The position numbers and the translations under genes are program-made. A stretch of DNA of 64,000 bases from Alnus glutinosa (lineage: Eukaryota; Streptophyta; Magnoliopsida; Fagales; Betulaceae), in contig NC_084899.1 in the NCBI RefSeq assembly GCF_958979055.1, positions 6,111,001-6,175,000 of the forward strand, given 5' to 3'. Below, in pieces: positions 1 to 11,727 of this stretch. How positions within the stretch are numbered: position 1 is the stretch's first letter; every line of letters starts with the position of its first letter. The notes beneath the pieces are model-generated. The model saw only the letters and a program-made list of their open reading frames with translations. It was not told the DNA's origin and did no database searches.

Positions 1-239
1 AAATGAGGTTTAAATGACACAACCTAAAGGTTTTATAAATAACAGTCAGAATGCTTGCAAAATAAATAAATCTATTTTTGGGCTGATATAGATCTCACAT
101 TGGTAGTATACTTTTTACAAGGTTATTGCTTCATTGATTATTGAAAATCTTGGTAATTAGTATATATACCTTAAGGTCAATGGGAGTAAAGTAATCATTC
201 TAGTCCCATATGTAGATATTATTTTGTAAGTAAGTGATT

Positions 240-1100
240 TAAGTTTCGCTACATAAAGTTCATCTCGCAAAACTTTGAAATGAAGGATTTGGGTGAAACC
301 TCTTATAACTTTGACATAGAGATTCACAAGAGACATAAAGCACATTAACATTATCTCGGAAGGCCTACATTAAATAAGTTTTGGGAAGATTTAGAATGAA
401 GGATTTTGCACCTTTAGTAGCAACTAAGAGGGACAAATTTAATACATATTAATTGTCCCAAAATGTATTAGAACAAAAAGGCAGATGAAAGGTCTTTTGT
501 AACCATCTGCATTATGCAACCTAATGCAAGCATAGGCTTGCACTAGACTTAACCATTGGACTGACAATAAGAATATTGGGTCAATAAAGTGCTGCAAATA
601 AAGTCTTGCGGTATATGCAAGGAACCAAGAAGTACAACTTAACCTAAAGATACACTTTCCATCTGGAAGTGGTTAGTTGTTCAGATTTGAGTTTTGCTAG
701 TTGTGTAGATAGTAGAAAGTCTACTTTAGGGTATATATCTTTTTATTGAGGGATATATCCTAGAGATGCAGTATACAGACTATAGTTGCTACGTCTACCA
801 AGAAAGCTAAAATTCTCGTGTGCTATGAATTTAGTACACAGGCATGATGGATGAGACATTTTATTAAAAGTCTTAAGATTGTCGATTTACAGTTAGACTA
901 TAAAGATATTCTGCGATAATTCTACTGTAATATTATTTTATAAGTAGAAGCAAAAATAAATATATCGACATCAAGTATCTTAGTACGAGAGATAACATTA
1001 AGAGACATAAATGGTCTATTGAGCATGTAAGTATTGAATTAATGATTGCAAATCCCATGACTAAAAGTTTACCGGTAAAGAAAGTATAAAGTCATGCAGA
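240..1100 (+). pseudogene. Ty1/copia polyprotein remnant (RT C-terminus and RNase H)
   Basis: Broken translations on the + strand follow the order of a copia polyprotein. FEMKDLGETSYNFDIEIH (about 280-330) is from reverse transcriptase. LRYMQGTKKYNL (about 607-645), CVDSRKSTLGYIFLL and TIVATSTKKAK follow, from the RT/RNase H region. IEHVSIELMIANPMTKSL (about 1019-1073) is the usual C-terminus. The reading frame is interrupted by stops and shifts throughout, so this is a dead copy. The 5' part of the element lies outside the window. The matching 3' LTR follows at 1477. Assignment rests on remembered copia motifs. Confidence 0.85.
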
Positions 1101-1476
1101 GTATATGAAATTCATTAATTCATTTTTGCTTAGTTTCTCTCTATTTGGTCTATAGACATCAAGTTATTGTTAATAAAGTTTTGTGCACATTTATTATATT
1201 ATCCATGGTGATAAAATTAAAGTAGGACCCGAATAACTTATGAGAAGTTTATTCATAAAGTTTGATTGCCCATATAGTGCTCATTTACGGAATATTTTAT
1301 AGGTAATACATGGAAGGGACGACTTATTATATAAAGTTTTACCGCCATGATTTATGTGTAGTATTCCTTGTGTGAGTGGGAGGATTTCATGAATGGTTGG
1401 AATAAATAAAGTAATTGTCATATTGACGAACCGAACATCATAAAGAATTATGTGTCATAAGGGCCAAGTGGAAGAA

Positions 1477-1929
1477 TGTAAGAAATTACATAAGTGTCCC
1501 TTAATGTCATATTTAATTTGATGTAACGTTTACGGCTTTTAATTACTGTAACGGTAATTATAATAAATGCATTCAATATGATTTAAACGGTTTTTTATAT
1601 TCCACATTATGGTTCATGAAAATAATGGTTTTTATATTAATTATTATGATTTAATTCCTTGATGGGAGGAATAAAATCAACTAACCATTAAAGATGAGGG
1701 TCACTGGCCTACCTATATATAAAAAGCTCTGTGTATTCATCTATTTGCACCTGTAGGCATAGGTCAGAAGATCTTCGATATAAATTTTATTTTGCAGAAT
1801 TTATGTTTATCAATAAGGCTTCTTCATATGTTTGAACAAAAATGGCTAGAAGTATTTATATTTAATTCCGCTGCTTATTTTATTTAATTAGCATTTTATT
1901 TAATATTAAGCTTACAGAGAAATGTTACA
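1477..1929 (+). repeat. 3' LTR of the copia element
   Basis: It follows a purine-rich tract (caagtggaagaatg, 1465-1478), the typical copia polypurine primer site. It begins TGTAAG and ends GTTACA, giving short inverted ends TGTAA/TTACA with the canonical TG...CA. A TATA-like ctatatataaaaag lies near 1713, where the LTR promoter is expected. The length of about 453 bp fits copia LTRs. The upstream LTR is not in the window, so boundaries are inferred from the termini only. Confidence 0.6.
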
Positions 1930-2166
1930 TGTGTTTAAATTTTTTTATTTCTCTTTCAATGGTTAAGGTCTCGGTTTAATGCTACGTAATCCGCTCTTAT
2001 CCTATTTTTGTCTTGTTGAAATAATGTTGAAATAATGTGATAATATTTATTAATTTTTTTTTTTTAACAGAAGATCGATAAACATTGACATATCAATCCA
2101 GTAAAACAAGGGTGTAGTATACAGCATTACGTATGTTTTGTATAATGAAGCATTAAGATATAGAGT

Positions 2167-2331
2167 AATGTTATATACTACACTCTCATCTTATTTTCAT
2201 TTCATTGGAGTGATGTAGCAGTGTTCATCAAGCCTTGGATCTATCTTTTTTAAAAAAATAAAAAATCTAAAAGCTGATGAACACTGTCATATATATTAAT
2301 CTAATAGAATAAGAGTGTAGCATATAGCATT
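2167..2331. repeat. Foldback MITE (about 165 bp)
   Basis: The left end (aatgttatatactacactct) is matched by the reverse complement of the right end (aatgctatatgctacactct). An inner pair (agtgttcatcaagc / gctgatgaacact) extends the stem. The whole unit can fold into one imperfect hairpin, typical of non-coding foldback MITEs. No coding capacity is seen. Confidence 0.6.
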
Positions 2332-2873
2332 TTTCTTAAACTATATTTGTCCCCGTCCCGAGAAAAAAAACAAAAAAATCAATCCCTGTTTCGCATTTTA
2401 AACTGGCTTCGCAAGCCTCCATCAAAGCCCATAAAGGCCTATGATGATTTTGGAATTCAAGACCCAGCTTCCAAAAGCCCAAACCAAATCCCTTCCCAAA
2501 ATATTTTCTTTAAATGGACCACTCAGTTTTGGATCAAAGACAAGGAGAAAGATAGTTAGATAGTGGTTGGATAGTGCCACAGTGGGATACTGGTGTGGAA
2601 TTGCAATATCGAGTTCTATAAATAAATGTTGTTTAGTAATCTATTATACGGTTTTCATATAACTCTGATTATGTAGGAATAAAAACTAAATTTTGATTTT
2701 TCCTCTCTAAAGACCCTTGTTGATTCAAATGTTGATTTTTACTATTACGTCACCTCAATTGTGTACCAGTCGTATAATAGTCTACGTAACGCTATTGTAT
2801 GGCAGTCGTATAGCAGCCTACTAAATAGCATTACTCAAATCTGTATACCATACCATTATCTCACCATTGTCCC

Positions 2874-2991
2874 ACTATACTGACTTGGCATTGCCAATCC
2901 ATCATTGATTTTTTTTTCTTTTCTTTTCTTTTAACAATAATTGTTTTAAGGGTAGATCGACAATACCAAGTCAGCATAATAAGATAGCTAT
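2874..2991. repeat. Imperfect foldback repeat
   Basis: Arms cactatactgacttggcatt (2874 on) and the reverse complement of aataccaagtcagcataata (about 2962-2985) pair imperfectly around a T-rich loop. A related sequence occurs at 11450-11495, directly beside a retroposon insertion, which supports a dispersed family. Confidence 0.4.
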
Positions 2992-3059
2992 AAAATAGTG
3001 CTGCGATATATATATATATATTGTTTTGAATATGTTAGAGGTAACCATCTAATCTAATA

Positions 3060-3608
3060 CTCCGTTTGTTTCGACGTAAAATGATTTTCATCGTAAAATA
3101 TTTTCAATGAAATCATTTTTAAAAAAAAAACAAAAAACAATTTTTTCAAAAATATTTTTCTGCTTTTAGCTCATATGAAAAAATCACCAACAGCAAAAAA
3201 CGGAATCCGACAACTGCTGCCAGAATTTGGCCGCCATCGCCGGATTCAAACGAACTAGATTCCAACCGTTCTCTAGCCAAATTCCAGCCTGGTCGGAATT
3301 CGACTAGTGTCATCAGATTTCGAAAAGCAGATACCAAAATTTGGGACTTTCGGCCGTAGACTCGGGTTACTAACAAACTCTAATGTTCGGCGGTGGTGAA
3401 TTCCCACAAACATGCATGCAAGAATGAAGAGTTTAAATTCGGAAAACGATTTACGGTTTTCAAAACAGTAAATCATTTTTAAAAAATTAAAGAAGTTTTT
3501 ATAATCAAACTGAAAATGATTTCTGTTGACCATTATTTTCACCCCCAAGAAACACTAAAAAATGCCGAAAATATTTTAAAAAAAAAATTTACGCCAAAAC
3601 AAACGGAG
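3060..3608. mobile_element. Non-autonomous TIR DNA transposon (about 550 bp)
   Basis: The left end CTCCGTTTGTTTcGaCGTAA is matched in inverted orientation at the right end (ttacgccaaaacaaacggag), with two mismatches in 20. No long open frame of transposase type lies between. The terminus resembles a common dicot MITE class. A target duplication was not evident, so the superfamily is left open. Confidence 0.65.
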
Positions 3609-3700
3609 CATAAGTGTTTCTTTTTCCCATCATTCCTATTAGTTCTTAAAGATCTAATCATAGCATAGCTGAAATTTAAGGACTTTGATAAATAAATTAT

Positions 3701-3897
3701 GGTTAAATACCCTATTGGTATCTGAGTTTTAAGTTTTTTTAAATTTAGTACATGAGTTTTCATTTGTTTTATAAGTGAACCTGAGTTTAGGAGTAAAAGC
3801 CACTTTAGTATTTCTGTTACATTTTCCGTCTAAATACTAATGGTCTACCATGTGTCAACCGTTGGGGTTGACATGTGGCACTATATATAAAAAAAAA

Positions 3898-3938
<41 letters not shown>

Positions 3939-4180
3939 CTTTAAAAATTAATTAAAATTAAAAAAATTAAAAAAAATTAAAAAAGAAAAAAAAGAACAAC
4001 GGTGGCTGAACCACCCCCACCCCATGGCAGAAAAATAAAAAAATAAAAAAATAAAAAAATAAAAAAAAAATTTATTTGATGGGTTTTAGCCTTTGGGAGT
4101 GACCAAACCATCCTTAGGCCGGCCGGTCTGAGAGTGGCCGAACGACCCCGTGGCTATGGAGTTGGTTCGACCATCTTCAA
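3701..4180. repeat. Truncated Mutator-like foldback element
   Basis: It starts with GGTTAAATACCC, almost the same terminus as the intact element at 22880-23632. It has the same succession of modules: a 'ttagtacatgagtttt' stretch, a 'gacatgtggcac' stretch, an AT-rich spacer with a (TA)n run at 3901-3935, and GC-rich 'ggtggc..gaaccacccc' and 'ggccggccgg' motifs. The expected inverted right terminus was not found, so this copy is probably truncated. Confidence 0.5.
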
Positions 4181-4226
4181 AGGCTAAAACTTATCAATTT
4201 TTTTTCTTTTTCTGCCGTGAGATGGA

Positions 4227-4374
4227 AAATTCAAGATTAGCTAATACGTGTATTTAGTGTATACACCTCTCTACCATACCGTTATAGTTTCTTCTTAGTC
4301 TCACGTTGCAGACTGCAGTTTTTTTTTTTTTTTTTTGATCAACTGGTTAATACGTGTATTTAGTGTATACACTC
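4227..4374. repeat. Short direct repeat pair
   Basis: A 25-bp sequence beginning taatacgtgtatttag and ending gtatacac occurs at about 4240 and again at about 4349. The copies are separated by unique sequence and a poly(T) tract. No function is apparent. Confidence 0.55.
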
Positions 4375-4389
4375 CTCAGAAGATGCTAG

Positions 4390-5035
4390 AAGATTGAGTC
4401 AAAAAAAAAAAAAAAAAAAGCCGCCCAGAAAGATCTCTGCCAAGTTTCCCGCCACACGTCTCCAAGCACCCACATGTCTCCTCCTCTTGATATTTTTTTT
4501 TTCTCTCATGATTTATGTACTACATGTCAGTCTCCTTCTCTTTATTTCCCCATCACACACCACCCAAATTACAATTTCTTTTGCTTTGTTTTATCTACTG
4601 GGAGTAGTGCTATACTGGAGACTGGAGTTTAGCACTACCCTATCTACTGTGTATTGAAAATGCTAGAAGTTTATCGACTTAAAAAAAAAATAATAATAAA
4701 ATAAAACTCTTTTCATCTCCATCTGCCACACGTTCCATTCCTTCTCATCCTCTCTTTTGTACTTTTGCCATATCATGTCTCCTTTTTAGTTTTCTACACT
4801 CTTCCGTTGCATCTATGTTTCATAATATTGTCTATTATGTTTCACTTTCACTTGTTTTCTGCACTCTTCCGTTATCGGGCTTGCACTTATGTTCATTTCT
4901 CTTTTGTTTTATTGTTCATCTCTTTTGTGTGTTTTACCTAACCTTAGGTTTTACTTTTTGTATGGTATGTTTCAGTTGTATTTGTTTCGGTTGTAATTGT
5001 TATGGTTCGTTGAACATTTAAAAAAAGAAGAAGAG
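4390..5035. other. Intergenic, no gene recognised
   Basis: This stretch is pyrimidine-rich with several open frames, but these show only low-complexity hydrophobic residues and no recognisable domain. Nothing here could be supported as a gene. Confidence 0.5.
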
Positions 5036-5039
5036 GAAA

Positions 5040-6465
5040 ATCTCTTTTTGGCCAATAGTTGGCCTTCTTCTTTTTGGCCCATTGTTGGCCTAATTTCTAG
5101 CTTGTGACAAATGTTCAAATGCTCAAACTCATTTAAAGTCATTCGACTCCTTTCTCTTAACCCATTGTTGGCTCAATCTCTTGCTTGATACAATGTTTAA
5201 AACCCAAGCCCTTTTAAGCCATTTGTTGGCTCTTTTCTTGGCCCATTGATGACCCTAATTCTGGCTTAGAGGTATAGTTTGAAAAATTAAGCTCATTTAA
5301 GCTCTTTATCGGCTCTTTTGGCCCAATTTCTTGCTCTTTTTTTTTTTTTTTTTTTAAGGGAAGATGTAAACATTTCATTAATACTCCCAAAGGGTAACAT
5401 AGTTATAACCAAACTGAGTCAAAACTAGACTCAGACCATTATAGGGACCCAGATTAATACAAGTATCCCATTACAGTTACCCCAGAACTCAGATCATACC
5501 AACAGTTGCTACAAATAAACCTAGCCAACAGAAAGGTTCATCTGCGTTAACATAGAAACCACTACTTGCACAGGGAGTCAGTCACAAACAATCTAGGCTA
5601 AAAGTAATGGATAGGTTAATCTAACACAGAGCAAATTGTCAAATACAAGAAAACACCTAAAACAGAAGCTGTCATCGAAAGGAAACACTATCGGAGACAA
5701 CGCGTGTGCTACACGGACCGCCACCGGAAGACCTCCTGCAGCAGCAAATCGCCAGAAACCCCCAGGCACCACCAGACACGGCAAAAGAGACAGGGTGTGG
5801 CCATCACGCGCGGCCCAAGGTTTGAAAACAACTTGGCACATGATGTGCACGTGCCGATCACAGACGAGCTTTCCAGCCATAGCAAGCGGCAGCTGGACCA
5901 AAGGACGGCGGCAAGCAAGGCTGGGGAGCGCGTGTCGATTAGAGGACGGCAAAACTGCGCAGAACTAGCCTCAAATATTGTTGAAAAACTAAAGTACGGC
6001 CAAGCCTTCCCGCCGGCGACACAAGCGGTGGACTCTCCCCCTCCGAAACTTCTATAGAATGCTTTCCTGCCAACAAACAAAGAAAAACTAAAAAACACAA
6101 ACCTCCATAGTCCAAAAGGACTAGGAGGATAAAAACCACCACCGGATCTAGTCTGGGGGGACAAAACTACACAGCCCTAGTGGCTGGGAAACTCTAGCCT
6201 CCACTGGAGCAACCCAGGGAGGAACAAAAACCTTTATAGCCCTAGAAGAGCTAAGAGAAGAAGCAAAACAGGGAGGAGGGAGGCATAGAACCTCCCTCCC
6301 TCGACGAAACAACGACACTGGTGGGGAAGCTTCTGGTTGAAAGAGATGGGAGAGATAAGGCAATGTTTAAGACCCAAACTCACTAAAGCCCTTTATAGGC
6401 TCTTTTCTTGGCCCATAGTTGGCCCTAAGTCTCGCTTTGAGGTACAGTTTGAAAACCGGAGCTAA
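5040..6465. repeat. Degenerate tandem repeat array interrupted by a retroposon
   Basis: Units of roughly 100-200 bp repeat the pattern ggcccattgttggcc ... cttgcttgatacaatgttt ... aagcccttttaagcc. Copies are visible at about 5047, 5160-5240 and 5250-5340. The array resumes at 6361-6465 on the far side of the retroposon at 5346-6360, with the same 'gtttaagacccaaactcac' and 'ggcccatagttggcccta' modules. The array therefore predates the insertion. Confidence 0.6.
5346..6360 (-). mobile_element. Poly(A)-type retroposon, minus orientation
   Basis: A poly(T) run at its left edge is the poly(A) tail of a minus-strand element. The adjoining 'actcagaccattataggg' and 'gggagtcagtcacaaac' stretches are shared with the retroposon at 10266-11443, so the two are one family. 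The interior is GC-rich (ccgccaccggaagacc, cccgccggcgacac). Open frames on both strands there match no family I know. It is probably a 5'-truncated LINE or a LINE-mobilised non-coding retroposon. Confidence 0.6.
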
Positions 6466-6732
6466 TCCAAAAAAAAAACAATGATGATGAGAAGCAAAAA
6501 CAATTTGAAGGAAGTTCCTCCCATCAGTTTGCGGGAGGATGTTAGAGGATAAACCTTTGCATCAAGTCAACTACAACAAAGCAGCAACAACTGCACCACG
6601 CCAGAAGCACCATCTCTCTGCAACAAGTCATCAACCATTACCATACTGCAGCAACCCATTCTTAACTACTCCTATCTCAGAAGACCATACCCATTTGTAT
6701 TTCTCAGTTTATATATGCGTTTGTACTGTGGT

Positions 6733-6918
6733 CAGGGGCGTAGCCAGGTGGAGCTTGGGGGGTCCATGGCACCCTCCAAGCCCCAAGCTTTTCCCAAAAA
6801 TAAATTAAAAAAATTAAGTTTTACCCCTAATTTTTTATTTTTTTAGTTTTGACCCCCTCAATTTTATTTTATTTTTTAATTTGGTCCCCCCAAAGTCTAA
6901 AAGCTGGCTCCACCCTTG
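6733..6918. mobile_element. hAT-type MITE, 186 bp, with 8-bp TSD
   Basis: It starts CAGGGGCGTAGCCAGG and ends with the inverted relative CTGGCTCCACCCTTG. It is flanked by identical 8-bp direct repeats ACTGTGGT at 6725-6732 and 6919-6926. An 8-bp duplication with CAGGG termini is the signature of hAT insertions. There is no coding capacity, so movement would need a transposase supplied elsewhere. Confidence 0.85.
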
Positions 6919-6926
6919 ACTGTGGT

Positions 6927-7770
6927 ATTTAATCTTTGTTAAAACCTATATATTAATGTATTTGTAATCAGAACAAATAATGAAATCAGCAAGAATGTAG
7001 TCTTTAATTTTACCTTGCGTTATTCTCTTCTTCTTCTCCCCTTCTCAGTTTTCTCCTTCTCTATATTTCTATCATTTTGAAGGCCCGGACAACTTCAAAA
7101 TTTCCATTCAATCTTGTGGAAATTTGTTACACTGGTTGGAATGTTAAACAGAGCACACCTAATTGGTGGGAAGTGTTGATGTTGATTTTGGGTGGGAATT
7201 ATAGTCACCTGTTTCCCTTTGAACTTCTCCGGCGAATGTGGAGCCGGTGAAAAGTCGGGGGTCAACTTTCGTCCCTAGGCCATGTTAGGCAATTCCTTGT
7301 CTTTTAACGTACGCGATTGATGGTTGATAATTTGATATTATAGTGGCTATCAACGGCATAAATTCCTGTTTGGTGAATAGTAACACGTGGTCAACGAAGT
7401 TGAGCATACGCTTGGTCGGACTGACGTGCAATATGGGACGGACAGTTACGCGCGGCGCCTCTAATGGTCCCCGTCTTTTTTGTGGGGACGACTAATGGCG
7501 ATGATACCATCATGCATATTGCATGGAAATTGGAACACCGCTGAAAATTCAAAATTTCCTCTTGAAAGCTAGATTTTATCATACGTCTACCGTTCTACGG
7601 TCAACATGCATGCTAATTTTCTATTTGAATTAGTTTTCATAAAAATAATAATTAAAAGGAAAAAAAAAAAAAAAAAAAAAAAGTGTGAGAGAACTTGTGA
7701 AAAAGCATGCAAATTTTTGTGTGAGCAAAGTTGAACAAAAATATCTCTTTCTTGTGGTGAGACATTTAGA
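6927..7770. other. Intergenic, no gene recognised
   Basis: The sequence is unique-looking with no convincing coding frame. A poly(A) run lies at about 7662-7682. Confidence 0.5.
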
Positions 7771-7773
7771 CTG

Positions 7774-7894
7774 AGGGTCCGTTTAGAATTGCGGTTTCCA
7801 GGGACGGAGCCAGAAGTTCTTATGGGTAGGGGCCGGTGGTAAAAAAAAATTATTGGTAGGGGCTAATAGGCTAAATTTTTAGTTTTTTAGCTTA

Positions 7895-7931
<37 letters not shown>

Positions 7932-8542
7932 GAGGTTTTTTTTTTTTAACCTAAGAAATTTTTTTTTCAAGGAAATTGGGGGGGCCATGGCCCCTGCCAG
8001 CCCCCCCCTCCCTCCGTCTCTGGCGGTTTCAATAAGTGCGATTTCAAAATGTAATTTTTAAAATCCCACTTAGTGTTTGGTAATATTGATTAAAAAGTGA
8101 TTTTTCTGTCAATTGAGTGTTTTGCTTGGAAAATAACGTGAGACGCTTACCTGAGATTTGGAGACAAGATGCAGTGGAGAACGACAGTCTGGAGCAAGCC
8201 AATGCCAGTGAGAAAGAGAAGAGAGGCAGAGAGAAGAACAAAAAAAAGAAGACAAACAAGGGTTTTAACATATTTTAGGTGGGTATTCTTGAATTTTTTT
8301 CTCCTTCCCAATTGAAAATTTAATAACTCTCGCGCCAAATATTTGTTATGCGAAATCGTGATTTTGGTTTAAATTCGCGCTTTTTCAATTAAGCACCCCC
8401 TAGCCTGCTACCAGAAATTGCGGATTATTTCCACGATTTTAGAAAATGCAATTTTAAATCGCAATTCCAAAAACCCAACGTTTTGCGATTTCTTTTAAAA
8501 TTGTAGATTATTCTTGCCAAATCGCAATTCTAAACGCACTCT
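7774..8542. mobile_element. Non-autonomous TIR transposon containing a nested element
   Basis: The left terminus agggtccgtttagaattgcg is matched by the reverse complement of the right terminus (cgcaattctaaacgcact). Further 'gcgatttc' and 'aatcgcaatt' modules are internal inverted repeats. A second element (7799-8022) sits inside the left end and splits it. There is no transposase frame. A target duplication is not clear. Confidence 0.6.
7799..8022. mobile_element. Nested hAT-type MITE, 224 bp, with 8-bp TSD
   Basis: The termini are CAGGGACGGAGCCAGA and, inverted, CAGAGACGGAGGGAG. Flanking direct repeats GCGGTTTC (7791-7798 and 8023-8030) are identical 8-mers, the hAT signature. It interrupts the 'ttgcggtttcaa' of the outer element at 7774-8542, so it is the younger insertion. 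The interior has a (TA)n run and poly(T). Confidence 0.88.
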
Positions 8543-8559
8543 AAATTTTGTGGGTAACT

Positions 8560-10225
8560 ATTCCTCTACCTCTAATAGCAAGCTCCACCACCAAAAAAAA
8601 AAAACAAAAGAAACATGCTAAGACATGTAGAATTTACCACTAGCTAGAACTCAATCGCATCCGTTACTAATCGTGATAATTCACCACTAGACCACAAATT
8701 TTGTATTTTAATATCATTTCAACAGTAAACATTTGAAGTGATCTTGTTTAAGCATTATGAGACTCTAATGGACGTCGATAAGAGTTCAGGTTAAGTGATG
8801 GATGAGAAGAAGAGTTCCACCAGAAATAAACCAGCAACTGCGATAGTAGTTATTATAAGAGTTTATTATTAGAGTTTATTAAGTGTTAGTATATATAATG
8901 GAAAATGTTAGATTTATAACACTAATACAACAACTGCACATCAACCCCTCACATGAGGGTGGGCTCCCAAATCTCATATATAATTAGTACAAGTCCGTAA
9001 GAGTTACCTTCTTTAATTATTGTTATAGGTATTTTTCTAGTCATCATCAATTATGTTTATCCTTTAGTACTATTGTAAGGCTATATATAGCTGGTTGCTT
9101 GATTAATTAAAAAAATCAGATAAGTTAGTTATCAACTTTAGTAATTGTTTCGAGAGGTTTAGAGTTTCTCGAACTATCTTAATTTATCTATTACATGATT
9201 AGACATGTAACAGATACCAATAAAGGGGTTTTTTTGTGTAATCTTGGTTATTCTACTTGATTTGAACAATGGTTAACTTAATTGATCACTGAACCCAACC
9301 CATGGGTGGGCGGCCACGGGCCATGGTCAAATTGTAAGGACGGTCATGGACTCGTGGTCGATCGATATGCTAAAAGGGTGGTGTCCAAATCTCCAATCAA
9401 AGTTGTCGACTTTCTATACAAGGAGGGCCGGCTTAATTTGGGAGAATTGAAGTGAAAGATGTCGTTATGCGATTTTCTTGACACTCCATTTGCTATATAC
9501 ATCCAAACACATCGCCATTGTCCAAAAACCACGTGCATGCCTAGCTAGCTGTCTTATGTATGAGCCAGCTGCAGGAAACTTCCCCCCGGAAGTCCAGCCA
9601 AATTAAGCTTGGAAGTTCACATTTTTCTTTCCTACAATGTTCTTTTTGTTTTGTTCTGTTCTATACACGTGCGTCCACAGTACCGACTTTGGATATGCGA
9701 ATCAATCTCCGATCCCTACGCACGCCAGACTCTGGAATGGCGAATTTGACCAAGTAATTTTACGTTTAATTTTTACGTAATATTTATATTAATTTGATAA
9801 TACCATATTTGTAATTATTTTATAAATTATTGACATCATGCATGTAATTAATTAGAACTACCTCGACTACTACAAAAGTTTTTTTAAAAAAGTAGACTAA
9901 TAAAGGATATTTTAACATCCTTCCTTAATTTGATGCTAATTAAAATATATTATACATATATACATTACAGCGATTACACGTTTATCTCATTTTTAGTTCA
10001 CTCTGTTTATATACTTTCAATTAACCTTTAGATGTATAATTTTGTTAACAAATGCTAATTTAATGGCTGATTTACAGTAATACATCATTAAAATTAGATA
10101 AAAATGTGGTATATAATATTTTTTTTATGATAAAAGAGAAATGATATGTATCACACATTTATCCTACTTTTATTCTACTATTTTAATGTGTGGTGTAGCA
10201 GCCTTTGGATCCGCCATTGTTAAAA
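8560..10225. other. Intergenic, no gene recognised
   Basis: No coding frame with a recognisable product. The stretch at 8900-8985 (cacatcaacccctcacatgagg) resembles a hairpin repeat at 22540-22600 and is probably a MITE fragment. The stretch at 10120-10225 has MITE-like 'ggtgtagcagcc' sequence. Confidence 0.5.
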
Positions 10226-10265
10226 AATAATGCTAGAAATTACATTTTTATTCCACCACTATTCT

Positions 10266-11443
10266 TTTTTTTTTTTAAAAAAAAAAAAGATAAAATCTTT
10301 TATTGATCAAAGAATGGTACAGAACAAATCCACCATAAAGGTGTACACAAGACACCCCAATCAGGTGAATACCCCACCTGAGCCAAAAGACTCAGACCAT
10401 TACAGACAGAAATGCTACAAATAATAAAACCTAACCAAACAGAATGATGCCTCTACGGTGACATAATCCTTATCTTTAGAGGGAGTCGGTCACACATCCT
10501 GTGCGAAAAGCAAAGACTAGGTTGATAGCACAAAGCACATTGCCAAAAAAATCAAACACCAACAAACCAACTTCTTTGGATCAACACCGAGGGGACAACA
10601 ACTCCACCATTAGCTCAAAAGACTAAGGGGAAAACCAACAAGACACAAACAAAAAATAAAAACAACTGCAAATGCAATGGCCGAACCATTTCCCCCACTT
10701 CCCCATTTTGCGCAACCGGTGGGATACACCTGAGACTCCAAAAAATTCTGAAAACGTTCCATGAAAATCGCTCCTAAACCGCGCCCAAGAAACCGTTGGA
10801 TACACATAATGAGACTCCAGAAAAATCAGGATTCCTTCCATGAAAACCGCCCCTTATATGCACCCAAAAATCGCCCTCAAATAAAACACTGTATGTCCGG
10901 ATTTTGATCCGCATGTCGCCCCTATGGCGAAAAAATCGGTAAATCCAAACCGCCAGAACCGCCGTCCCCCTTTGCGCCCGAGACCACCGTTCCAGTAAAA
11001 GAACCCTGGCCGCCGCCACTACTAGCAACCACGGACAAACCCTGAGCGAGTATCGTCTCCGGCGTAGGCATCTAGACCATCAGCGGCATAGCAAAATTTC
11101 CCAAGCAATTTCAGTACTGGGCACCACGAAAGACCGAAAAATTCATGAAAGAAGCCCCAATCTTGGAAATATGAGGAAACGCCCACCATTACATCGCACT
11201 AATTGAAAGAAAACCACAAGAAAACAAACAAACCCTTCACCTCTACGAAGCCGACGACGCCGAGAAAGAAGAAAGGAACAATTATTTATATACAGACCTA
11301 AACACCAAAAGAACTAGGAAGGAGGGAAGCCGCTTCCCTCCCCCATTAACCCTCTCTCACAAGGTTTCTGCAGTCAGAAGAAAAAATCGCCAGAGCTAGG
11401 GACCCGCAGATTTGTTATTGTGACTTAATTCAACCTTCATCCA
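10266..11443 (-). mobile_element. Poly(A)-type retroposon with 11-bp target duplication
   Basis: The insertion is bracketed by identical 11-mers ACCACTATTCT at 10255-10265 and 11444-11454. A poly(T) run follows the left copy, so the element is inserted in minus orientation with its poly(A) tail at the left. Target duplication plus a tail is the mark of LINE-machinery retroposition. The tail-proximal 'ctcagaccattaca' and 'gggagtcggtcacac' are shared with 5346-6360. The GC-rich interior holds open frames matching no known domain. It is a truncated LINE or a non-autonomous relative. Confidence 0.78.
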
Positions 11444-11727
11444 ACCACTATTCTACTATACTGACATGACATTACCAACACACCCTTATTATTATTTTTT
11501 TAAAAACATATAATTAACTGTGTATATATATATGTATATATAATTAACAGTGTTGTACTATTAAAACATTGTAACAAAATGTTAAATAATAAAATAAAAA
11601 AAATCGTCGCAATTATTACTACTGATCTTACAGCTGCTTTAAACCCAACCGAAACCATGATCGAACAACAACCCATTAATTGCCATGCTACACAAAATGA
11701 AATCATTGTGAAGCCATGCACAAATGC

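Noticed and set aside
5593-6164. Overlapping open frames on both strands
   Set aside because: They are inside a poly(A)-type retroposon. The overlapping frames on opposite strands reflect GC-rich composition, and no domain is visible.
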